From: Priapulus caudatus | Taxonomy: Eukaryota; Priapulida; Priapulimorpha; Priapulimorphida; Priapulidae | NCBI RefSeq assembly: GCF_000485595.1 | Contig: NW_014578414.1 | Location: forward strand, 46,971 to 79,999 | Length of the DNA: 33,029 nt | Direction of reading: 5' to 3' | In this document: piece by piece, positions 9,041 through 19,341 of the stretch | Position numbering within the stretch: the stretch's first letter is position 1 | How the letters are laid out: every line of letters begins with the position of its first letter | The notes under the pieces: generated by a model | What the model was told of the DNA's origin: nothing | The model's database searches: none | What the model saw: only the letters and a program-made list of their open reading frames with translations | Program-made: the position numbers and the translations under genes

Positions 9041-10860
9041 ATACATTTTCACACATTACTGTCTCTCGCTCAGCCTCCTTCTTCTTCTACCGCCCTCAGC
9101 TATCTCCCCTGCAGCCTTTCCTCAGTCTCCCATTCCCTCTCCCTCTCAGCAAGATCTATTATGAAGTTTGCCTCATACGGCACTGCACGAAAAACACGGT
9201 GCGCGCGCATGCGCAATACCTCCCGTAGAAATCGTATTTTGCAAAGATTATGCATTTAAAATAAATAGGAGTTATCCTAGCATAGATTTATATGATACCA
9301 TTTCATCAGTTGACATCATTTAAGAAATCGGAGGAAGAACTTGCATGTAAGGTCCCCGGTGCGTATACCAGCCAGTACACAATCTGGCTACGTTAGTGTG
9401 TTAGCGTATGCGCAATATCTCACCAGAGGAGTTATATTTTGTGATGAATATGCATTTAAAATGGTTAGAGGGGATCTCAGCATAGATTTCCCTAATAAAC
9501 TTTTATCAGTAGACCTGTGTTTATAATTAGGAGAGCGCCCTAGCATGTAGGGTACAAAACACCTACTTTATGCCCTCGCGTCCTTCCCTTTGCCTCCCCT
9601 GTCCCTTGCTCAGCTTCTTTCTTCTTTTACCGCCGCCAGCTATCTTCTCTGCCGCCTTTCCCCAGTCTCCCATCCCCTCTCCCCCGCAGCAAGCTATATT
9701 ATGAAGTTTGCCTCAGACGGCACTGCACGCCTAACACGGTGCTCGCGCATGCGCAATATTTCCCGAGAGAAATCGTATTTTGCAAAGATTATGCATTTAA
9801 AACAAAGAGGGGATATCATAGCATAGGTTTATATAATAACATTCCATCAGTAGACATCATTTAAGAAATAAGAGGAAGACCTTGCATGTAAGGTCCCGGC
9901 TGCGTATACCAGCCAGTACACAATCTGGCTACGTTAGTGTGTTAGCGCATGCGCAATATCTCATCAGAGGAGTTATATTTTGTGCTAAATATGCATTTAA
10001 AATGGTTAGGGGGGATCTCAGCATAGATTTCCCTAATAACTTTTATCAGTTGACATGTGTTTATAATTAGGAGAGCGCCCTAGCATGTAGGGTACAAAAC
10101 ACCTACTTTATGCCCTCGCGTCATTCCCCTTGCCTCCCTTGTCCCTCGCTCAGCCTCCTTCTTCTTCTACCGCCCTCAGCTATCTTTCCTGCCGCATTTC
10201 CTTAGTCTCCCACCCCCTCTCCCCCTCAGGAAGCTATATTATTAAGTTTGCCTCAGACGGCACTGCACGCCTAACACGGTGCGCGCGCATGCGCAATATC
10301 TCCCGAGAGAAATCGTATTTTGCAAAGATTATGCATTTAAAATGAAGAGGAGTTATCCTAGCATAGATTTATTTGATAACATTCCTTCTGTAGACATTAT
10401 TTAAGAAATCTAAGGAAAACCTTGCATGTAAGGTCCCGACTGCGTATACCAGCCAGTACACAATCTAGCTACGTTAGTGTGTTAGCGCATGCGCATAATC
10501 TCACCAGAGGAGTTCTATTTTGTGATGAATAAGCATTTAAAATGGTTAGTGGGTATCTCAGCATAGATTTCCCTAAGAACTTTTATCAGTTGACATGTGT
10601 TTATAATTAGGAGAGCGCCCTAGCATGTAGGGTACAAAACACCTACTTTATGCCCTCGCGTCCTTCCCCTTGCTTCCCCTGTCCCTCGCTGGTCCTCCTT
10701 CTTCTTCTACCGCCATCAGTAGACATCATTTAAGAAATAGGAGAAAGACCTTGCATGTAAGGTCACCACTGCGTATCACAGCCAGTACACAATCTGGCTA
10801 CGTTAGTGTGTTAGTGCGTGATTCTGCGAGAAAAGTGAATAATTATTATATATCTGATTT
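9041..10860. repeat. 540-bp satellite, about 3.4 copies
   Basis: The landmark GTCYCTYGCTCAGC begins at 9061, 9601 and 10141 and a variant at 10681, an exact 540-bp period. Each full unit contains two diverged half-units sharing GCATGCGCAATA, ATGCATTTAAAA and AGCATAGATTT about 200 bases apart. The last copy lacks about 210 internal bases: TACCGCCATCAG jumps directly to TAGACATCATTT. Short open frames are repeated in every copy and are not genes. Confidence 0.9.
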
Positions 10861-11460
10861 TACCATGCACACGGGCTGGCAGCCCGCCCGGCTCTAGTTT
10901 GACCGTATAAAAACGGCCGAAGAAAATTATCTTAGCAGTCAACGGCGACCGACGTCCGAAGCCCAATTCCGTGTATATTAATATAGTCTTAACGCGAAAC
11001 CCATGGCGTGATGCGGCGAGAAAGTGACTATTAAGGGGGGCTTATGTCGGGTTTGCGAGCCGACTCGACTGGAAGCAACTGGCTGCAATTCACTGCGACT
11101 GCAGTGCTTAGGTCGGTCGACTGCGACGCGACTGCCTGCGACTGGCCGCCACTAGTTGCTCGAAATAGAACAGTAGGCAACTGGACGCAACTAGTCGCTG
11201 CCGATCGCTTCCAGTTGCTCGAAATCCAGTTGCTTCCTGTCAAGCCCGACATAAGCTCCCTTTTATATATCCATTTACCAACGGGCGAAAAAAATTATCT
11301 TAGCAGTCAACGGCGACCGACGACCGAGGCCCAATTCCCTCTATATTAATATAGGCATAACGCGAAACCAATGGCGTGATGCTGCGAGAAAAGTGAATAT
11401 TATATATCTGATTTTACCATGCACACGTGCTGCCAGCACGCCTAGCACCAGTTTGACCAG
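10826..11460. repeat. Short tandem duplication split by a MITE
   Basis: About 10918-11030 and 11285-11395 are near-identical (ATTATCTTAGCAGTCAACGG, TAACGCGAAACC). About 10840-10900 and 11400-11457 share ATCTGATTTTACCATGCACA and AGTTTGACC. The MITE at 11034-11262 lies inside the first junction. Confidence 0.75.
11034..11262. mobile_element. 229-bp MITE with TTA target duplication
   Basis: The left end AGGGGGGCTTATGTCGGG and the complement of the right end AAGGGAGCTTATGTCGGG form the TIR. TTA lies at 11031-11033 and 11263-11265. The uninterrupted sibling repeat at 11383-11410 lacks the element, confirming insertion. The internal part has many AACTGG/CCAGTT inverted segments. A 3-bp TTA duplication suits PIF/Harbinger-type MITEs (family assignment inferred). 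No coding capacity. Confidence 0.7.
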
Positions 11461-11599
11461 TGTCAGAAAAGTTACAAAGTTGTGGCAGCCAAGCGTTCAT
11501 AGCGACATTGCTTTTTGATTCTTCGATGTCGGCTCTTCATATCATTGTGAAGCAGAATTCACGAATCGTTGGATTGTTCACCCACCAAAGGCACTAACT

Positions 11600-11654
<55 letters not shown>

Positions 11655-12080
11655 ATGACATGTTGTTGCAATAGTAATCCTGCTCAGTACGAGAGGAACC
11701 GCAGGTTCAGACATTTGGTACATGTGCTTGATCGAAAAGTCAGTGGTGCGAAGCTACCATCTGGGGGATTATGACTGAACGCCTCTAAGTCAGAATCCCG
11801 CCTAGAAATGTGACGATACCGTTATGTGCCACTTGCCTTGGGAGGCAGTAATATGCGGAGATTCGCTCTTCGGTGGAAAAGCCGCAGCACACGGACGCTG
11901 CTGTCGGCGCAGAACGCGTACGCAGGCAGTCACAGAGTCGATACGATATCCAACCCATGCAAGGTATTGGTGCCAAATCCTTCGTAGACGACCTAGGTGC
12001 CAGTCGTGGTGTCGTATCTAGTAGAGCAGCCACCACACTGCGATCTATTGAGACTAAGCCTTTCACTGGAAGATTTGTCT
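11460..12080 (+). pseudogene. 28S rRNA 3' end, truncated and damaged
   Basis: Recognised from GTGTCAGAAAAGTTAC, TTCGATGTCGGCTCTTC, GTGAAGCAGAATTCAC, GGGTTTAGACCGTCGTGAG, the sarcin-ricin loop AGTACGAGAGGAACC (11686-11700), CGCCTCTAAGTCAGAATC, TTCGTAGACGACCT and TGCGATCTATTGA near the 3' end. Only about the last 620 bases are present. Two lesions: after GTTAC (11475) the universal CACAGGGATAACTGGC is replaced by AAAG, removing the loop equivalent to bacterial A2451 in the peptidyl-transferase centre, and near 11585 about nine extra bases interrupt CACCCACTAATAGGGAACG. Not a functional rRNA as written. Confidence 0.9.
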
Positions 12081-12475
12081 GCGCGAGGCAGGCGAGTCCC
12101 CAGACGCGCAGTGTTGGTGGCGAGAACGAAAACGCGAGAGAGGCATACTAAGAGAACCGAACCAAACCAAACCGAGCCAAACGAGTGCTTGAGGTGAAAC
12201 ATAACCAGAGAGACGAGAAAGGCATTGTTACGAGAGGCAGACTGATAGAATTGGAATTGACGAACTGTGAAAGGTGGTCGAGAAGCAGAGACAGACGAGA
12301 ACAGGGGCAACATAATCGAGAAAAAGATGGCAAACAAAGAGTTCACCTCCTGCTGCAGAGCAAGGGCAGCAGCGCAGAACTGAGAAGAGCGATGACCACC
12401 TCTCCCGCTCGTCAGTGAGCGAGAGAAAGGGAGAAACTAGTGGGAGTGTGTTACCAACCATCCCACCCTCAAGGG
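12081..12475 (+). other. 3' external spacer region after 28S
   Basis: No gene recognised. Purine-rich (AGAGACGAGAAAG-type) sequence that runs into TGTGTTACCAACCATCCCAC, also found near 1261-1283, and then into the subrepeats. Confidence 0.5.
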
Positions 12476-12715
12476 TACACACAAATGGATTCGAAAAGGG
12501 ACGTACGCACGCGCGCACACAAATGGAAGGGACGCACGCGCACACAAACGGAAGAGATGTACGCGCACACACAAACGGAAGGGATGTATGTACGCGCACA
12601 CACAAATGGATTCGAAAAGGGACGTACGCACGCGCGCACACAAATGGAAGGGACGCACGCGCACACAAACGGAAGAGATGTACGCGCACGCGCGCGCACA
12701 AACGGAAGGGACATA
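12476..12715. repeat. IGS subrepeat array, short version
   Basis: About eight units of the 30-bp subrepeat, including two copies of the longer variant with ATGGATTCGAAAAGGGACG that also ends the array at 2430-2580. Confidence 0.85.
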
Positions 12716-13325
12716 TACGCAGCGTTACATGGATGCATCACGACCAAACCCACTGTAGATCTACATAATTTATTATGATCTACATACACATTACTTTCTA
12801 CACGGTAAACAAGTAACAATAAGTACTATGCTCTACCTGTGCAATAATTTTCTCCGAATTATAACTGCATGTGAATTTATATGTATATATAAACATAAAT
12901 ACATGAAAAAAACGAGCGAACGTACACACAGATAGGGTTAGATCGGGCACAGCACATAAATGTCGAGCAGAAGCAAGAAAAATGTGTCACTCATTTAATC
13001 GTATAGCATGTGTTCTCTGAATTATAAACAATATTTGATCAAAACACTGTATTATATAAAGGCTGGATAATTATGCAATTATGTAGGAGGCATACAACAG
13101 TAAGCCTCCGCAAATTGTTCACCACAAAATTGCACTGTCGTCTCTAGAAAAAGCCTTTTTTTGCATTTTTTCGCCGAAATTCGGCACTAGAGTGCAATAA
13201 TTTGTATTATGCACGTAAGTTAGATGCCTCGTGGACGTCTAGAAAGCATTACAAGTAAAATTGGTCTTGTTTTGTACTCGTGATATTCCGTCAGGTGGCG
13301 TAGCCACAGCGACCGCTTCACGCAA
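12716..13325. other. IGS spacer without a gene
   Basis: Co-linear with 2691-3324. No gene or RNA seen. Confidence 0.6.
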
Positions 13326-13536
13326 CCGGCAGTTAGATGCGATATGATATGACTACTAGGCACTTTCATTTCATTATTTAATTTATTTTTTTTTTAGGGT
13401 TAGGGTTTAGGGTTTAGGTTAGGTTTAGGGTTTAGGTTAGGTTAGGGTTAGGTTAGGTTTTTTTTTTTTAAAGTGGCCTACGTAGTCATTGATCCTTAAG
13501 TGCCTAGTAGTCATATATATCGCATCTAACTGCCGG
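13326..13536. mobile_element. Inverted-repeat element with TTAGGG-like core (copy b)
   Basis: The left arm CCGGCAGTTAGATGCG, then ATATGACTACTAGGCACTT, is mirrored by AAGTGCCTAGTAGTCATATA and CGCATCTAACTGCCGG on the right. The core at 13396-13460 mixes TTAGGG and TTAGGTT. Confidence 0.7.
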
Positions 13537-14040
13537 TGCCCGTTCACAGGCACATTGAAGCGTTCAATAGAAAATAAATATAATGCTTAACTAAATACGA
13601 AATCTATTACTACCAAATTCTTATGTTTCTATACTCTCTTCAGGACCTATTATTGCCGACAGTTTTCTGTAAATTCTCCAAATCCTATCGTGGCAACCAT
13701 ATACGCTGCAAAAGCCGCCATTCTGCTCGCTCTTTGGCGGCTCCACTGTTGGCACGCTTACCTATAATATAGTTACGACTAATAATATATATATATTATT
13801 AGTGTAATATATGATTCAGTGTAAGCGTGAAGCAGTGGAGCCGCCGAGAGCAATGGCGCTGCAGCGTATGATGGTTGCACGTAGATTTGGACGAAGTTTA
13901 CAACGGAAACTGTCGCGAATAATAGGTGAAAGAGAGATATAAGAAACAGTTAAGATTTGGTAGTAAATAGATTTCGTATTAGTTAGCATTATATTTTTAT
14001 TGAAATGCTTCAAGTGCCTGTGGAACCGGTTGGGTCATTT
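13537..14040. repeat. IGS palindrome I, second copy
   Basis: Same plan as 3524-4020, with an AT-rich centre near 13790 and the GGCTCCACTGTTG / CAGTGGAGCC pair. CTAAATACGAAATCTATTAC on the left faces GTAAATAGATTTCGTATTAG on the right. Confidence 0.7.
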
Positions 14041-14129
14041 TTGTGTTTGGAAATGTGTCAAGACAACTTTGCAGAAAGTCGCATCATAGTAGCTGGCAAA
14101 AAGTTTCGCGGCGGAGCAATAGTAGGCAN
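14041..14129. other. Start of palindrome II, cut at an assembly join
   Basis: Matches 160-240 (AGAAAGTCGCATCATAG) and then stops at the single N at 14129. The rest of palindrome II is probably missing from the assembly here. Confidence 0.6.
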
Positions 14130-14640
14130 TAGTTTCTGAAATTAACAATTGCAAAGAATTCTAACCCTTTCTAATAAGAAATACAAAATTCCAGCGTACG
14201 CATACACTCAAATACGATCTCATTCCTAACCTATCCCAGCGCTGCGACGTCATAAGACGTTATCACGTGACCTCCCTCCAGGCACGACGGTGGGAAATCA
14301 ACGAATCAGCGCTGGGAGCCTGGAGGGTTATCACGTGACCTCGCTACGTCGCAGCAATGCGTGGCAGCACTAGTGTAGTGGTGATGTTCATGCGTTATGT
14401 TAGTCATGTTCATGAGCGTAGAGGTAAAACAGGTACCGAGGTGGGAATTACTCAATTCAAAGACCTAGTTTAGTTACGTTAGTGAAATCGGGTCTAGGAG
14501 AGACGGGCATACCCATCACAATAATTGGTAACGCCACCTGCAAATGCCACATCGGTACGAAACCACTGCGGTTCGTGCAGTTTCGAAGTGATTTTCGTAT
14601 CTTTTTCTATACAGCTCATGCTATAGGAGGAGCTAGAGAG
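14130..14640 (+). other. 18S-proximal IGS with nested inverted repeats
   Basis: No gene. CCAGCGCTG and CCTCCAGGC on the left are mirrored by CAGCGCTGG and GCCTGGAGG at 14308-14326. TTATCACGTGACCTC occurs twice, each with the palindrome TCACGTGA (14263-14270, 14331-14338), a bHLH-type E-box. Confidence 0.5.
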
Positions 14641-15306
14641 CGACTTTCCCTGTATATATATAAGCTCACTCACGCTGCTATCGTGAAGCGTCGAACGTTA
14701 TCGGAATATACCGGGTTTTTGATTCGCGGAATTGACGGTTGAGACTACTAGACGACAGACGTCTAAGCTAGTAACTGGCCCTGGGGCAAGCCAGAAGAGT
14801 CTTAAACGGGTCGGTATCGGTACGACAGTGGACGGGGCTTCGTTAACGAGGGTTCGAGAGTGCAGGCAACCGTACGTTGGACGTCGTTCTCGTCAGCGAT
14901 TCCTTTCGTTTCGGTTCAAATTTTAGTCGTGACTGCGTAGGACGTGCTGCCGATCGGTAGCGACATTCGTCCGAAAACGGTGTCGAGCTAATTGAGACGG
15001 AGTTTATGCCGAGCCATAGGAACGATAGATGATGATCGTGTGATCTCTTTTTGGAAAGTGCTCAACGGTGCGCCGTCGAGTGCTAGCAAGTCGAGAGGGG
15101 CCCAAGTTGATTATCCTCTACGTCGAGACGCACTGCTTGGGAGGTCCTGCAGTATCGACCGCCGATTCAATGTGAAGAACGCCTGTCGGTGCTGCGGTCG
15201 ACCTACGGTCGAGTGTACCACTGTGTGTAGTGTTTCGTCGAACGATCGAGTAGACGAACGGGCGTCGGTCAGTTTGCTTCTTCGAAAGCAATCGTGGTTG
15301 CGCCGC
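14641..15306 (+). other. Putative rRNA promoter and 5' external transcribed spacer
   Basis: This CG-rich, gene-free stretch directly precedes the 18S start, which is where the 5' ETS lies in rDNA. TATATATATAAG at about 14651 is a possible upstream landmark, but RNA polymerase I promoters are not conserved enough for me to place the start. Short open frames here are not supported as genes. Confidence 0.45.
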
Positions 15307-15426
15307 TACCTGGTTGATCCTGCCAGTAGTCATATGCTTGTCTCAAAGATTAAGCCATGCATGTCTAAGTACAGACGGATACAAAGTGAAACCGCGAATG
15401 GCTCATTAAATCAGTTATGGTTCCTT
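15307..15426 (+). rRNA. 18S rRNA, 5' end only (truncated)
   Basis: TACCTGGTTGATCCTGCCAG opens the mature 18S. Then come AGTCATATGCTTGTCTC, AAGATTAAGCCATGCATGTC and AACCGCGAATGGCTCATTAA. After TTATGGTTCCTT the match stops and CTTAAG satellite begins, so only about 120 of roughly 1,800 bases are present. It has the same strand as the 28S end upstream, as expected across a tandem rDNA junction. Confidence 0.92.
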
Positions 15427-15835
15427 CACAAAAAAATCCAACTTAAAGGCCTCTTAAGTTGAAGAATCACACGATTATGGTCCTTTCACTCATTTATGAC
15501 ACCCTTAAGGCGTGAACTGGGTGTGAAACGTTGCTTAGTGAATTTACACTTAAGTTATGGTCCTGCCACCCGTAAGTTCCTTAGATGAACTTCCAACTTA
15601 AGGTATTGGGAACTTGCCACTTTAAAATTTACGACGTTATGCAAATTCACAACTTAAGTGAACCGTCACTTCAGTGGTATGTGAAGATTGCAACTTAAGA
15701 GTGAAATGTGAATCAACACCTTAAGGTGGACGAATTTATTCACAACTTAAGAAAAACAACTATCACTCCTATGTCCAATGACCACTGGCAATCGTCACAG
15801 TTGGTTCATATAGACTTGGCAACTTGAGTGCCAAT
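15427..15835. repeat. CTTAAG-rich satellite-like DNA
   Basis: CTTAAG occurs at 15453, 15504, 15549, 15597, 15653, 15694, 15720 and 15746, usually as AACTTAAG or CTTAAGTT, spaced 26-56 bases apart. TTATGGTCCT recurs at 15475 and near 15555. No gene. Confidence 0.65.
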
Positions 15836-15855
15836 ACCAATGCCAGACACTAGCA

Positions 15856-16575
15856 ATGACAAGAACACGCGACAAGAACACGCGACAACAACACGCGACA
15901 AGAACACGCGACAAGAACACGCGACAACACCACGCGACAACCCCACGCGAACAGAACACGCGAGAACACCACGCGACAACCCCACGCGACAACACCACGC
16001 GACAACCCCACGCGACAACCCCACGCGACAACACCACGCGAGAACACCACGTGACAACCCCACGCGACAACACCACGCGGTAACACCCCACGCGACAACA
16101 CCCCACGCGACAACCCCACGCGACAAGAACTACGCCGAGAATCACACGCCGACAACCACGCGACAACACCACGCCGACAACACCCCACGCGAGAACACCC
16201 ACGCGAGAACACTCACGCGACAAACACCCCACGCGACCAACACCCAACGCGACAAACACCCACGCAACAACCCACGCCGACAAGAACACGCGACAAGAAA
16301 AACGCCGCCCAAGAACACGCGGACAACAACACGCGGAACACCACGCAACATACCCACGCGACAACCCCACGCGAACACGCGACAAGAACACGCGACAACA
16401 CCACGCGAGAACACCACGCGACAACCCCACGCGACAACACACGGCGAGACACCACGCGACAACCCACGCCGACAACCCCACGCCACGCGACAACACCCCA
16501 CGCGACAACCCCACGCGACAACACCCCACGCGACAACCCCACGCGACAACACCCCACGCGACAACACCCCACGCA
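15856..16575. repeat. ACGCGACAACACC minisatellite
   Basis: Dozens of 10-14 bp units of the type CACGCGACAA plus CACC or CCC, with decaying units in the middle. Long open frames on both strands arise because the unit lacks stops. Confidence 0.9.
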
Positions 16576-17560
16576 GCACAACAAGGATGACGAAGATATT
16601 CACAGCTTAAGAAAGGCAACTATCACTCCAATGTCCGTGCACACACTGTTACTACATGCCATTACACGCGACAACACGCGACAACACGCGACGACACGTC
16701 GCAACACGAGTGAAATGGGAATACACAACTTAAGGTTGATGAATATATTCTCAGCTTAAGAAAGGCAACTATCACTCCAATGTCCGTGCACATACTGTTA
16801 CTACATGTTGCAACACGTGCAACATGTGCACACACTGTTACTACATGCACACACTGTTACCTACTGACACTGGTTGGCAACATTCGTGGCAACATGGAAC
16901 AACACGCTTATTGACTGATCAGGACTGAACACACCTGTTTACTCACGATGTTGACACCATTTTTGGTTTCAACACGTGGCTGAGAACAATGCGATCAAGC
17001 ACTTGTTAAGGCGCATGTTGCATCACTGTCGCAATACACGTTGGCGCAAACATGCGACACACAGTATACTGGGTTAACTCCGTACAGCATTCAATCGTTT
17101 GCACCCACACAGCTCGCAATAAATTTGTCCCATACATGCAGAGAACGAATGCAATACAAGTTCTTTTGCAACACTGCGCACACCACATGTTGATCTAAAC
17201 TCCACACTGTTAACGAAGACATGTCCTAGAAGCAAATATCTGTTGCCACGAATACCATGTGCAACCTGACACGTCGTTCTTTACCAACACAGGTTAGCAA
17301 ACACACGTGCAGAGGCATTGATTGCCAATTACATCGTTGGCAATATCCACTCTTGAAACACATGCCTGTTTACACTTGATACATGTACCGCTCTAAACAA
17401 CTGCTCTCACTATATTTGTCTGCAAATCACGTGCAAACACGTTTGCAACTTAAGCCATTTGTATATTGCTCCTTAATCCATTTCGTGATTATGCTTAAGT
17501 TGCTGTAAATACCACCATTCGTACGAGAGGGTAACATATGGGGTAAATTGCAAGCTTAAG
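16576..17560. other. Degenerate satellite spacer
   Basis: CTTAAG recurs at 16606, 16729, 16755, 17449, 17494 and 17555. CAGCTTAAGAAAGGCAACTA occurs twice (about 16603 and 16753). Further ACACGCGACAACACG and ACACACTGTTACTACATG units follow. No gene. Confidence 0.55.
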
Positions 17561-18245
17561 ATTCGTTCTCAAAACTTTGCATTCACTGCTCGCACCGAGG
17601 ATTGCCAATACCGCTGTGCATACTAAATGCTCATGCAAGTTTATAAAGAGCTGTTCCCAAAAAAAAGCGCCTGGATAAATTAAATGTGGTCCACGCACAA
17701 GTCGAATCAATTATGGGTCATATATTATTATTGTCTTGATTATTATTCATTTCGGTTGCAAAAGGAATTGAATTTTGTATTTGCATTTATTCAGGTGTGA
17801 AACGCAACCCATAGACTACGGTGAATTAGGGAAAACGCCACCTAAAAAGCCTGTTTACTTGTCAAATGAATAATTGTCAGATTTATTGGACTTCCTTTGA
17901 ACTGGGTGCTCTCCAAAAGTAAATGCACAGTGGAAAGCCAGTAATTCTACAATTTGTTCGTAAAAACAAAAGGAGCTTTCCATTAACACGGCTTTTTTTT
18001 AAGGGAACGAGCAACAGGCTATTTTACATTCCTTTAAGTTGTAAATTTCTGATCTCGGGTAAATGTCCAAGAGTCATATCCAAGAAAATGAAAGATCATA
18101 ATTTTCAACCCTCTCGCTACCGACTTACAAATCTAGACCCAGTTCCACACATTTTACATGTATTAAGGACAAGAATGTAAAACAACATGCCACGAGCGCC
18201 GCCTAGGGCGCTTGAAAACAAACTCTTATATCGGATTTTATCGTT
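17561..18245. other. Unique-looking DNA without a recognised gene
   Basis: Ordinary AT-rich sequence. Short open frames (for example 17923-18180 +) have no recognisable motif. Confidence 0.4.
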
Positions 18246-18452
18246 TTATTTCATCACATGAAATCTTGGTATGTTTGAATCTGACTTTGAGTATTGAAGT
18301 TCCCGAAAAGTAATACCCCCCCGAGAGACTTGAGATCGCCACCATTGATACACACCAGGTAACATACCACCTATTTCAACTCCGGCCTTCTTAGGGAAAG
18401 TAATTCCTGGCGCAAATGTAGGAGCTATGAGGAAAGTCATTGTGGTGGACAT
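18246..18452 (-). CDS. Small hypothetical open frame (68 aa)
   Basis: Reads MSTTMTFLIAPTFAPGITF, then PKKAGVEIGGMLPG, with a mixed composition unlike the repeat-derived frames. CCTG/GTGTGT after M-L-P could be a splice donor, so it may be a first exon. The stop TAA overlaps a minus-strand AATAAA (18245-18250). I do not recognise the family, and the contig join at 18485 lies just upstream. Confidence 0.25.
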   Translation of the reverse strand: MSTTMTFLIAPTFAPGITFPKKAGVEIGGMLPGVYQWWRSQVSRGGITFRELQYSKSDSNIPRFHVMK

Positions 18453-18485
18453 CTAAACCCTTAATTCACCACAACCCACCTAAAN

Positions 18486-18897
18486 CGAACAAATTCGTAT
18501 TTTAGCAAAACAGGAAGATGCAAGACAGAATCAATTGTAACATAGTATGTGTAATAGTAACCCATAAGTAACTTAAATGGATGCATGAATCATTAAATGG
18601 CCATATTATAGACATAATTAGACAATGATTGGATTGGGTTTTACGGCCTATGGAGCGTATTGCAGTCCAATCGGACCGTCGATTTAGACTTGTACAACTG
18701 GCGTAGTAAATGAGGCCCGAACCATGTTTAATTTGTAGACACTATCAACTAGCCATACATATATACTACACGACCGGTTCGAGCCACGGACGAAATAAGT
18801 TGGATACGGAGGAGGTCCTTGTTACGTGAAAGTTAAAGTATAATTATAATTATGGATGTATATGTCTACTCGATACTATAAGTGTTAGATTAAACAT
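18486..18897. other. No feature recognised
   Basis: Unique sequence after the join at 18485. GGTTCGAGCC at about 18776 resembles a B-box, but no tRNA fold surrounds it. Confidence 0.4.
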
Positions 18898-19150
18898 ATG
18901 GACGGTACGGGCCGCGAAATTTTTTTCCCTACGAGAGTTCCGGACCCACCACAGATAGTGTTTTGTAATGTATGGTGCGTATATAAGACAATCCTGGTTG
19001 GATTATAGTTAGTGTTAGGGTTCGGTTTCGTGTTAGGGTTAGGGTGTATAAATTTTACATTGTTGCTTCGAGGAAGTCGAGTGAATGGCGCTGATTGGCT
19101 GTGGTCCGAAGCTCAAGTGGGAAAAAAAATTTGCGTACGAGCCGTTGGAA
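18898..19150. mobile_element. Inverted-repeat element with TTAGGG core (copy d)
   Basis: AAATTTTTTTCCCTACGAG and TTCCGGACCCACCACAG on the left face CTGTGGTCCGAAGCTC and GGGAAAAAAAATTTGCGTAC on the right. The core at 19008-19046 has four TTAGGG units. TGGA flanks both sides (18899, 19146), possibly by chance. Confidence 0.5.
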
Positions 19151-19341
19151 TCTGTCAGTTCTTCACTAGCAGATGATAGGTTGTCGATGGAAGGTAAACA
19201 CAGTAATTTATATGCGATGTGATCGTATTTAACGTCTATTCATACCTTGAACACGTTCACCAGGTTTTTGCAGGTCACGTCATCCAGATCCATGCCTATC
19301 CGGGTTGTATCTGAATACAAAATCGCGTGGAGAGCCATAGT

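Noticed and set aside
8822-9052. Minus-strand 76-aa frame as the real gene instead of the plus-strand exon
   Set aside because: It reads through without strong splice or poly(A) signals; not excluded, but the plus strand has better boundaries.
11785-12151. Protein frames across the 28S end
   Set aside because: The sequence is conserved rRNA; the frames are incidental.
15118-15462. Protein frames across the 5' ETS and 18S start
   Set aside because: They overlap the 18S 5' end and have no recognisable domain.
15795-16619. 274-aa and 260-aa open frames on opposite strands
   Set aside because: By-products of the CACGCGACAA minisatellite, open in nearly all frames.
18770-18795. tRNA gene or tRNA-derived SINE from GGTTCGAGCC
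   Set aside because: No A-box at the right distance and no cloverleaf arms.
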